64,000 bases of DNA, from the NCBI GenBank assembly GCA_964446485.1, contig CAYUOU010000007.1, forward strand, positions 14,945 to 78,944. The letters run 5' to 3'. Shown in pieces: positions 51,201-63,200 of the stretch; position 1 is the first letter of the stretch, and each line of letters opens with the position of its first letter. This DNA comes from JBDRRP01 sp964446485. Lineage in GTDB: Bacteria > Desulfobacterota > Desulfobacteria > Desulfobacterales > JBDRRP01. Under the pieces are notes generated by a model. The model was not told the origin of the DNA and did not search any database. It worked only from the letters and a program-made list of their open reading frames with translations. A program made the position numbers and the translations under genes.

Positions 51201-54200
51201 TTGTCCGCCTGCCCTGAATTGCCCACATTTCCCCCGCCCCAGTAGAAATTGATGGTCGATGCAGTCTGGGTGGGGCCGGTTATTATGAAATTCCCCCAAT
51301 AGTATGCGTACAGGCCGTTTCCTGTGCCGGCGTGGGATCTGTAAAAATTGTCGCTCGCTGTGGCGATGTTGGCGTCGTTCAGGGTGCCCACGCCAACACC
51401 GTCGTCGACAACAACGGTGATCTTGTCCGGGAACGAAAGATCGGCGTTCGGTTCGATGAAATCGTCGTTGTTGGGGATCCGCAGCGACGGATCGTCTACC
51501 GAAACGGTGGTGGTGAACAGGGGCAGTTCCGCGGTGGCAGCGCCGATCTCGTAAACGTTGCTGCCGTTGACGGGATCTTTCAACACGCTGCCTGAGAAGA
51601 TGAACCCGTAGTTGTTGAAGTCGTCGGGCAGCGAGGACACCGCCACCACGTCGTGGTGGGTCAGGCCCGAGACGGCATTGATGGTGCCGATATACGGCAT
51701 CACGAAAACCGAGGTTTCCATGGGCACGAACCGGGCGTCGTCCAAAACGATGAACCGGGTGTAGATGGGATCGAGGACGGCGGCGCTGACATCTCGCGGC
51801 AGGTCCCGACCGCCCAGAATGATGGTGATGACAGTCTTGCCCATGGTGTCGTCGTGGCGGACGAAGACCAGATCCGCAATCCCGTCGGCGTCTATGTCGC
51901 CCATGCTGTCGGCAGGCCGCCCCAGGCTCACGTCGTCGAAGATGAATTCGGCCGCGTTGGTCACTTCCCTGAGGCTACCGATGTCCACTGGACCGAGGAA
52001 GACGTAGCTCTTGCCGGTGCCGCTCACCAGGATGTCGTCGGCGCCGTCGCCGTCGAAATCGCCGATGTTCAGGGCCGTGGTCAGCTGCTCGTCGGTGGCG
52101 CCGCCTTCCAGGGCAAAGGCGTCACGGACGTTCTGGGTGCCGGCAATGGTATCGGCAAGGTCGATGCCGGTGTACCCGCTGGACGTACCCGGAGAGAAGT
52201 ACGGGGTGGCCATCGCGAAGGAATGCAGCCGGGGCGTGGCGCCGGTGGCAGTGCCGCCGGTTTCCGCCGGCTGGTAATCCTCGCGGTCGCTGCCGTAGTA
52301 AATGTGAATCTTCCGCCCCAAACGCTCGGCCAGGGCCAGATCGGCAAGCCCGTCGCCGTTGAGGTCGCCCACGGCGGTAAAGAAATTCAAGGAGGTGGTG
52401 TTCTCTGAAGCATCCAGATAAGTGGCGAAATCCGGCTCGAAGGCAAGTTGTGTGAACAGGTGGTCGGTGGCCGTCAACGTGTTTTCGCCAAAAATGACCT
52501 GACCCACCGAGTGAACGACCTGATTTCCGTTTTCGGCCAGTTTGGGGCTGGTTTCCAGCGCGATGGCGCCGATGTCGTCAACACCCGCCGGTGCGCCGCT
52601 GCCGCTCGCACCGATGTCGCCGAGACCGATGATGAGCCGGCGGCTGGTGTCCACTAACGCGTCATCGAACACCATGGTACCCGGGGTCGCCGTACCGAAG
52701 AAGAGATAGGATCCGGCCGGCCCCGACAGAACGAAGTCGTCAAAGGTGTCGTTGTTGATGTCACCCACCGGCCGGAGCGCGGTGTCCGTCGCCTGCACGG
52801 ATTCGCCAGCCAGAAAGCCCAGCAGTTTCAGGGTAAGGGCGTTGCCAGGGCTGCTGTCGATGCCCAGTTCGGCCACCGGGCTTGCCGTGTTGGAGGCCAG
52901 ATACAATCGGTCGTTCTCGGTGCCGGCCTCGTCGATGATGCCCGCCTTCAGCCGCCCGGATAGCCCGGCAGCGGCAAGGGCGGTGTTCAGATCGGCTGCC
53001 AGGTGGGATAGCATCGTGTTGTCGTCGGTGCCGGTGACGGTCACCGTGACCCCGGTGGTACTGCCGTCCAGGTACAGAACGAATGATGGCGCAGCGCCGG
53101 CCTGGTTCGGCAGGATGTAGTCAGATACCGGCGGCGCGCGACCCATCAGCAGCGGCAGGCCCTCACCTGTCGGCGGGGTGAGGACTAGGTCGACACTGTT
53201 GTTGACGGCGGCGCCACCCAGGAAGATGTCGGTCCGACCGCTGAGCGGCACAAAAATCCCGACATCGTCGAACCCGTTACCGTCAATATCGCCAATGCCG
53301 ACCATGGAGTCGGCGCCGGCAACGGTGAAGGCCACGTCGTTGTCGCTGACGTTGGGCTGGATGGTGACGGTGACGTCGTCCACGTACCACCCTTCGTACT
53401 GGTTCTCCAGGTCGTCCACGCTGTCGAAGGTGAAACGGACCTTTATCAGTTTATTGAGATAGTCTCCGGGGATGCTGGCCTTGAAGCTCGCCCAGGCGTC
53501 CCCGGTGGGATCCAACAGGGCCTGTACGCCGGCCGCAGTGTAGTTGGCCGCCAGAAGCGACGCATCGTTGTTCACGTTGAAGGCATCGGCCGCGCCGTTT
53601 ACGGTGGAAATCCACACCTGGGCCTTGTCGTAGTCGGGGGCCTGACCTTCGGTGTGGAGGAAGTAGTCGAAGGAAAGGAGCGCCGCCGTCACGCCGGTGA
53701 GATCGAAGACCGGTGAAGTAATATGCCCACCGGCATGTCCGACATCATAGCCGTCGCCGGCAGTCCTGCCGAAGTAAAAGCTGAAAAGATTCGCCGGGTC
53801 GTCGTTACGACTGGAAATGCCGCCGCTGGTGACGTCCGCATAGGTGGACACGGAAACGAAGCCAGTGTCCCCGCCGGAAGCGGAGAACTGTTCGGTGGCT
53901 TCGATGGCGGCCCTGACCACGCTGGAAGGCGTAACGCCGTTGATGATCCACACGGTGAGCACGCCGTCGGCGTAACTGGCCGTACCCAGCAACGGATCGC
54001 CGATAGTGGTTGCCTTCAATTCCACGTCCACGGCGTTGAACAGGTGCCCCGGCAGGGTGGCCGTAATCACGATGTCATCAGCCCCGCCCAGGGGAATGGT
54101 ACCGGACGCGGCCACTGCCGCCCCGTGGACGTGCCAGAGGTTCACCGCTCCGGCGATGGGATCCACGGCAAAGCCGTCCGTGTCGGCCGTGGTGCCGCTG

Positions 54201-57200
54201 GCATCGCTGAAATCGTAGCGGGTCTCGATACCCGGGCTCCAGGTCTCCCTGCCAAGGAAAAGGTAGCCGGTACCGTTCTGGCCGATAAGGAGGTCGTCGA
54301 CGGCATCGCCGCTGCCGCTGACATCGCCGTTGACGTTCCCGGCGTTAGCCACGGACACCTGTCCCGAATCGGGGGCGGCAATGGCCACACCCGCCTGGAC
54401 CACGATATCCACCTCACCGCCGAGGTTTGGGTCACCGAAAACCATGTAGATGACCTGCTCCACTTCCGGGTGCAGGAGACCGTCGGTGAAGGTGACGGCG
54501 ATGACGAGGTCGTCGATGCCGTCACCGTTGTAGTCGCCGGGATCGGCAAAGAAGGCCTGGGCTGTCGTATCGGCCGCGGGGAAGAGCACCGGCGCCGGGA
54601 TTTTCAGCGTGAGGGAGCGGCTGCCGCCGGCGGTCACCGCCGCAAAGGTCTGGGCGCTCACCGTACCCTGCCCGATGTTTGCCGGCTCAAGGGATGTGTC
54701 GAAAGCTGCCGTGAATGGGATGGTGACGTCGTCAATGGCCGCCTTCACCGCCGCAGCAGTGGTACCGACAGCGCCGCCGTGGAGGACATTGTTGTAGACG
54801 CCGGGAACAACGATGCCGGTGCCGTCGTTGGTGCCACCGATCTCGGATGCCTGTTCCAGCGATGCGGTGAAGACGCCGGTGGCATTGAGCGCAGCAACGA
54901 TGTCGTTGGTGGTGGTCTCGCTGCCCGGCGTACCGACGACGGTGACCGTCAGCGTGTTGTCCGCGGCGTCGTAGGCGACATTGGGAACGATGCCGGCCTG
55001 GACGATGATGTCCAGTCCGTTGAAACTGTCGTCCGGATTGGCGGTTGAAATATTCAGCGCATTGTTGTCACCCGCCGGGTTGATGGTTCCGGTGGCCAGA
55101 GCCGCTTCCTCGATATCGATGGTGAGCGTCTTGGTGGCGTCGTTCCAGGTGGCTGTGGCCTGACCACCGGTGGCGCCGGTGACCAATTCCACTGTCACGC
55201 CGTTGAAGTCGGCGCTGGCTTCCGTGGCGGTGACGATGAGGTCGTTGAGATCGCCGACAAGTCGCAGCGCAGCGGAGGCTTTCAGCGCATTCGGGCTGAG
55301 GACCGCATCTCCGGTGTCGGATGAGCCGAAATAAATGCGGGCATAACTGGCGCTGTCGGCCCGACCGCTGAGGTCGTCTCTGATGGCGGCGATGAAATCC
55401 GCATACCCGTCGCCGTCGATGTCGCCCACGGGGATGACGGCCGGCCGGTAGGAAAGATCGGCATTGGTGACGTGGCTGTCCGCGTCGTCGCCGGCTACGT
55501 CCACGACGGCCCCGACGCCGGTGTCGCTGTCATCGGAGAAGACGAGCTTGTACTGGCCCATCCCCGCCCCCTGGCCAACGCTGTTTTTCTGTCCGCTCAC
55601 AAACCCCAGTTCCATGGCGGCCGGGTTTACTGCAGCGTCATAGGTGATGGTCAGATTGGTGGCGTAGCGCGTGGCCAGTCGAATCCGCTGGGTTTCGGAT
55701 ACCAGTGTCGCGAACACCGTGTCGGCGAGTCCGGCCGTGCCCAGGGCGGCATTGACATCATCCACCAGGTCCTGGAGGGAAGTGTTGCCCGCCGTTGCCG
55801 CCAGGGTCACCGTCAACGGAACCGAAACGCCGCCGTTCAGGCTGACGGACAGTGCTGCATCACCGCTCAACCTGAACGTGGTGGCCGGATCGTTGGCAGC
55901 CGTCACCTGGTAGGCCCTGACGTTGACGATGTGCAGCAGGTAGTAGTCCGCAACCCCGCTGAACTGCTCGACCGGGATCACCGACAGCCCCTGGCCCGGG
56001 TCGGTGTCGCGGCCGGCGAAGAGAAAGTAATTGGTGTCCACATAGTTCGGATCGTGGAAAAGGGCGTCCATGGCAGGATCGTCGAAGATGATCTGGATCA
56101 TGCCCCGCGTCAGTTGACCCGAGTGAGCACTGCCGAACTGGGCCAGAGCGTCGGTGGCGGTGATGATATACCAGTCGCCGTCGTCACCTTCGTTGAGCGT
56201 TAGGCCGTCGATTTCCGTGCCCGGTTCAATGGTGGGCAAGAGCGCCGCGTAATTGACATCGCCGTTGTTTCCGGTCACGCCGTTGAGGGTCACCAGTTCG
56301 TAGTCATCGTAGGGGCCTGTGGTGTCGCCGGCCAGGAGGTCGCCGCCCGGGCCGCCGTCGATATAGTCGCCGCCGCCGCCGCCGGCGATGAAGTCGATGC
56401 CTGCCCCGCCGAAGATGCGGTCGTCGTAGGCACCGCCGAACAGCTTGTCATTGCCGTCGCCGCCGTAGATTTCCAGTGCAGAGATAAGGCCGCCCTGCTC
56501 GAAGTCGCCCGGGTCGATGCCCCACTCGCTGTCCACGTTGGGGAATTTGTACTCGGGATCGCCGCGGACCACGTCGTCACCGGCCTGCGTGTCGATAACC
56601 GTGCGCTCGACGCTGTTGACCTGGTAGAAAATGTAGGTCTGCTCGAAGATGTCCTTCTTTTCCCCGGATGACTGGCCGTCGATGAAACCGAGTTCGGCTG
56701 CCGCTGAGCTGGCCCCGCCGTCGTAGCTCACCGCGATAGTCAGCTCCCTGCCGATATACGTGGTGGCGAAGGCCAAACGGCCGCTGGCCTGGGTGACGAT
56801 GATGAGGTCGCTGATGTCCTTTGTGACACCGCCCTGGGTGGCTGTTTTCAGCGCATCGGCGATGTCTTTGACCAGGTCGTCCAGCGAGGCGTTGCCGTCA
56901 GGGTTGGTATTCTCGTCATATTTCTCGGTGGCGCTGGCGGGGATGGTCACCAGGTAAGGGGCTTCTCCTTGACCGATGCCGTCGAAATCGATACTGAACA
57001 CCGCCTCACCGGAGAGAACGCCGCTGGGCGGGGCAGCCGCCGGTGCAACGAGCACGGCACCGTCGAGCTGCGTGGTGACGAATTCCTGATTGGCGGTGTC
57101 CCACTTAAGACTGGTGAACTCGTAGCGGTGAAGCGTCCGGTTGTAACGGATCGACACGAAGTCATTCACCGGCCGGCCCAAGTTGTCGGTGTCGCCGCCG

Positions 57201-60200
57201 AGGAAGAGGACCCGGTCCTCACCGTCGCCCCCGAAGAATTTGTCCACAAAAGTGGGGATGAAAGTCTGGTCGGTGCCCTTGATTAGCGGCAGGTCGTCGG
57301 GGATGAGTTGGAAGGTGTCATCGCCGGCTTCGCCGAAGAGCAGGTCTGAGGCCTGCCGGTCCGTACCGCCGCTGAGAACGTCGTTGCCCGGACCACCGAA
57401 AATCCAATCTTCCCCGGCACCGCCTTTGAGCACGTCGTTGCCCGGGCCGCCAAGGATCACGTCTTTTCGGACGGTGTCGGCACGCGTGGCCATGTCCAAA
57501 ACGACGGGGTTTTCTCCCGTGTTTAGATCGATGGTCATGTCATAGATGGTGGGAACCAAATTCGGCGTCGTGACCCGGAGCAGGTACGGGGTGTTGGCCT
57601 TGATGCCGCTGAGGCTCAGTTCTCCGGACGACCGTCCGGAGAGATCCAGCAGGGAGTAGGCGTCGGCACCGACAGCCGGGAAGAACTCGTATGTCCCCAC
57701 CCCTCGGTCGGTGTGATCCAGTTCGGCGGTAAATGTGCCGCTGGCCTCGGCGTTGATGGCCGCCACCACATCGTTGGCCGTGGAGATACCCGTGGCAAGG
57801 CTGATGGTGAGCGTGCCGGCGCCGCCATCGTAGACGGCGGTTTCGGACCCTGCTGTACCGGTCCCGTTGTCGACGAACAGGATGTCGATATCGTTAAAAT
57901 CGATGCCCGGTGACACAGCCGTCACGATGATGTCGTTGTGGTGACCCGGAGAGACGATGTGGACACTGGCAAAGGCCAGGTCAGGGGCGTCCATGCCTCC
58001 GGCGGTAACAATGGGCTGCGCCGCCGCGGCATCCACAATTCCCAGGCCGGAGTTGATGATCCGCACGCGGACGAAGTATTTCCCTTCGGCCAGCCCCTCG
58101 AGACTCAGCTTGACATAGTTGGCCTCACTGGTGTCACCGGAAGCGATCTCGCTGCCCGCAGTGTCGAAAAGGGTCAGTTCGATGGCATCCACCGCCGAAT
58201 CCTTCAGCAGGCTGAATTTTTCGTTCTCACCGGCCGTTGCATCGAGGGTAAATGAATACCAGTCCACATCCTGAGGTGAGTCGATGGAGGTCCCGTAGAT
58301 CCTGCTCAGATCCTGGATATTGGCGATGGAAGTGGCCGTCTCTAGGGTATTGTTGGATTTATCTCCCGCATCCTCCGAATCCGGAGAAATGGCATCGGGG
58401 ACGAGATCTCCGATGGTGGTGTCGCCCCGCAGTTCGAACAGGGCCAACTGCAGGCCGTCGATCTCGGAGGCGCTGGACAGCAGGATCTTGCCTCCCACCG
58501 GCACCTCGAGGACCTGGAAGATGTAGAAATCCACATCGTCCGGGCTGTCCATCGTAAGGCCGTTGAAGGTAGTGCTTTCGGTGAGAATCGAGGATGCCAG
58601 GGCGGTCTGGCCGCTGTCGAATCTCAACAGCGTGGCAAATGGATTTTCTGCGCTGCCGGTCACCACCAGAGAGCTGCGCCGGCCGCCGTCCAGGGCCGTG
58701 AACCGAATTTTGCCCTCGGACAGACTCACCGCCACCTTGTCGGAAATACCGGCGGTTGCGAGAGCGTCGGCGATGTCGGCCACCAGATCGTTCAGATTCT
58801 GGTTGGCGTCGGTGTCTCCGCCATTGGTCGCCCCGGCCGGTACGGTGACCAGGACGAAAATCCCGCCGTTGACGCTGATGGTGAAGACCGCATCCTGGGG
58901 CACGGCTTTCAGACCATCGACAAACTTCAACTCGGTGATGGCGGTGTTTCCAGAGCCGGCGCTGAGCTCAAGGGACGCCTCGGGACCGAGGCCATCGGTG
59001 TAAATGGTAATCCTGTCGCCGCTGCGGCCCGCCCGCACCATTCCGGTAAGACCGGCATCGGTGAGTGCCGTGTTCACCACTGCCAAGGCTGTGTTGATGT
59101 CTTCCAGAAGATCGTCGATGCTGGTGTTGGTGTTGTCTGCTGCGACCACCACGCCGGTCACTGTGACGATGTCATTGACTGACATGTCGAAGACGGCATC
59201 GCCGGTGAGCTGCCCAGTGGTCGGAGCCGCGCCGGAGCCCACCAGCACCGCACCCAGTTGCCCGCTGGCCGGCGCCATGTCCCTGGCTACGAGCACAGCG
59301 TTGCCTGCTGAATCGCCGTCCTGAAATCCCAGCTTGCCAACGGTGATGGCATCGCCGGTTGCCTGTCGGATCTGAATGGAATCCACATCGCCCTGGGCCG
59401 TGGGCACGAAGGCAACTCTGCCGTTAACACTCACCGCCACGAGGCCCTCGCTCAAACCGGCCTCGGACAGGGCGTTGTTGATATCCACCACAAGGTCGTT
59501 CAAGTCAGTGTTATCATATAGGCCGGATTGGCCGTCGGCAGGATCGAGGGCCGCAGTGAATGTGCCTTCGGCATTCACAGCGGTGATCACATCGGCGGCG
59601 GTGGTGACGCCTTCCTGGATAAAAATGGTCAACTCGCCTGCAGCGAACACAGCCCGGGCATCGCCCAGAGTGATGGAGCCGTCATCCACCAGAGACACAT
59701 AGACGGCGTCGAATTCGGGCCCGTTGACGGCTGCCCGGATGACGAGATCATTGTCACCGCCGGCCGATGGCAGTGCCGTACTGGACTTCGCTCCATCTCG
59801 GCCGCCGGCAAGGGTCGGGGCAATGAACAGCATCCCGGTGCCGTCGTTGTCAGCCTCAACGGTGGTCTCTATGGCAGCGGTGAAGGTGCCCTCCGCGTTG
59901 ATGGCATCAATGACCTGCAAGGCGGTGGAGACACCGGCATCGACAGTCACCCGAAGCACTTTGCTGCCCGTATCGTAGAAAACCTGCTCGGCGCCGGCAT
60001 TGGCCCCGTCGACAAAATCGATGGTCACACCGTTGAAGGCAGTGCCGGTGGTGGCGGCCATGATGCGCAGATCGTTTTTCTCACCCTCTGGGCGAACGAT
60101 GGCCCATGCGGGTCCCGGTGAGGTGCCGTCCACACCGCCGCTTGTGGTGACACGCTGAGTGGTGAGATTGGCAGCATCGATGGCAATGGTGCCGGAGCCA

Positions 60201-63200
60201 TCGTTACCGGGAGCCATTGCGGCGGTAAAAGCCCCGTGGGCGTTGATGGCAGCCACCACCTGAGCAGCGGTGGAAACGCTGGTATCGATGCCGATGCGAA
60301 GGACCCGGTTCAAGGCGTCGCCGATGTCGTAGGTCACCGTCACGGTGCTGCCGGCGCCGGTGTCCGCAAATTGTACGATCACGCCATTGGGGCCGCCGCC
60401 CACGCCAATTGCGGAGACGATAAAATTGTTTTCATCACCCGCCGGCGACACCATGGTCTGGGCCAGCAGGGGGCTCACTCCACCGGCGGTGATACCGGCC
60501 GCCAACGGATTGGTGAGCGTGGTCTGAAGTACGCCGGCACCGGAGCTCTCGAACAGGTACTGCAGAACGACATCTTCACCATCGCTGTTGCCGTTGGTAA
60601 TAATGGTGAATCGGGCTTCTTCCCCGGTTGACAGCCCCAGCGTGGGATCCACCACGGCGCTGGCCGCCACCAGGGTGGGCCGACCTAGTCCGTAAGCGGA
60701 ATCTGTGAAATCGTTTCTCGCGGGGCTTTCCGTCTGGTCGGCCAGGATAGCGTTCCCGGCCGTAAAGCTCACCGTGTCGTCGCCGTAGCCGGCATCCACC
60801 CACACGGTCTTTTGAACCGTGGGGCCTACGGTGATGATATCGTCACCGTCCAGGGCATCGATGATGATGGCCAGGTAATCGCTTTCCGGGGGCAGCAGGC
60901 CTTCAGTGAGTCTCTGCTCCTGAATGGCGGCACCAGTCACGGCGGCGTCTTCACCGAAGGCAGCCTGGGCGCGGAGCGCCTCGGTGGCCACCAAGGTGTC
61001 GGTGGGATCCCAGATATAGTTGCCGTCAGCGTCCGTGGCCGTAAAGCTCAGATTCAAGCTGGCGGCGAAGCTGAAGTTGCCGTTGTTGTTGGTAAGCCGT
61101 GTAATGAGGTGCTGATCGGCCAGTAGGCCCGGCTCGGTGACGAAGTCCACGCTGATGACATCGTCGGCGTTGCTGGCCCGGTAATACCAAACCTTGTCGG
61201 ATTCCCGAGCGTACTGCTTCCAGTCGTCGCCGGCCAACCCGCCGGAGAGGGATTCCATGGCCGTGCCGTCGGCCCGCCACAGGGTGTCGTTGCCGCCGTT
61301 GCCGTAAAGGAAATCCAGGCCGGTGCCGCCGTAAAGGTTGTCGTCGAAGGGGCCGCCCAGGACGCGGTTGAGGCCGGTGTCTTCCAGGGTGTACCGGCCA
61401 CCGCCGTCGTTGGGATGCAGGACGCCGGTGTCCGGGTCCACGTAGACGCCGAACTGGCTCACCAGTTTGATGGAAACGTTGGTGGATGTCAGGGTCAGCT
61501 TGCCGCTGTCGCTTCCGGCCACTACCTCGTCGCCGATGCCCGCCACAGCCAGAGCATCGTTCAGATCGGCAACCAGATCGTCGATGCTCTGGTTGTCGTC
61601 GGTGCTGGCTTTGGTCAGCACCACCGATGCCGGCAGTCCGCTGTTGGTGCTGAGGGTGAAGGCAGCATCGACTGACAAATTGAAAGTCGTCGGCACATCG
61701 GTTGCCGCAATAATGGGCCGTCCGACGCCCGCCGAAAACATCAGCTCTGTTTCAGCTGTGTTACCTGCAGCGATATTGGCGATGGTTACCAGGCTGCCCC
61801 GGGTGGAGAGCGTGATCTGTTTGCCTTGGGTGGTATCCCCCAGCACGTTCAAGGCTGCCACGATTTGATCGCCGAGGCCGGCGGTCGTCAGGGCCTTGTT
61901 GATGTCGGCGACCAGATCAGTCAATTCCTCGTTGGGATCTTCGCCGTTTTCGCCGTTGGTTTCAGAAGCGGGCACGGTGATGTTGATGGGGGCACCGTCA
62001 CCGATAATCAGCGTAAAGTGGGCATCGCTGCTGAGGATGCCGTCCACAGGCCCATCGGCCAGAGCCACGATCTGGGCGATGTCGTTGCCGGCCGTGAAAT
62101 CGGCGATCTCAGATGACTGACCGTCAGCGAAATACAACTCGGTAAGGGCCGGGTCGTTGATGCCGCCGATATTGGGATCGTCGGACCAGACATAAAGATA
62201 GTTGGTCCCCTGACCAGCCAACAGGTCATCGTTGCCCTGGCCGCCATAAAGACGATCCACGTCTTCGGGGAGGCCCTGGCCCGGGCCGCCGTCGCCCCAC
62301 AACCTGTCGTCGCCGCCCATGCCGTAGAGGCTGTCGCTGCCGAATCCACCGTCCAGCCGATCGCGCCCACCGGTGCCGCGGAGCACGTCATCGCCGGGGC
62401 CACCGTCAAGAACTCCCACCCAGTCGTCGCTTCGGTCAGAGAGATCGCCGATATCCAGGGCGTTGGGCCCTTCCACGAAGGAGAGGGTGTCATCCCCGCC
62501 AAGACCGGAGATGCGGAACTGCTCCACCATGGGGCGTTGGGTGACCGGATCGCGCCATGTGCCAAGCGCCACCGTGGTGCCGAATCCGTTGGTGAGATCG
62601 ACCCTGAGGTGTTCCGCGCCCTGCTGGCCCTCAACGAAACCCAGGTCTTCGGCATCCGCGTTGACCCCTGTCAGTTCGAGGGTAGCGGTGCGGCCAAGGC
62701 CGTTGGTTACCAATACAACGGTGTTACCCCGGCGAACGGCAAACACTTGGTCCTTCAACGCCGGTGCCTGGCCGATGGCAGTGTTGATGTTGGCCACCAC
62801 CTGATCGATGCCGCCGCCGGTGACGTTTACAGTAATGGTCACCGCCGGCAGGCCGTTAAGGCTGAGGCCGAATTCAGCAGCCAGGGTCAACCCGGTTTCG
62901 GCCACGTAGGCGTCGCCGATGATGGCGACCTCTTCCATGATCTCGATGGTGTCGTCGAAATCCGTGGCTTCGATGAGCAGAATGTCGGTGGCGTTGTCGT
63001 CCAGCACGTCACCCTGGAAAGCATTGCCGAAATGACCGTCAAAACTGTCGCCGAACACAGTGTAGATGGTTCTGACGTCCATGAGCATGATGTCGATGCC
63101 CGTGCCGCCGTATAGCGTGTCGTTGCCGTTCTGGCCTTCGAGCCAGTCGGAGTCCGCCCCGCCCCACAACGTGTCGTTGCCGCCGCCGCCCAGAAGCTGG

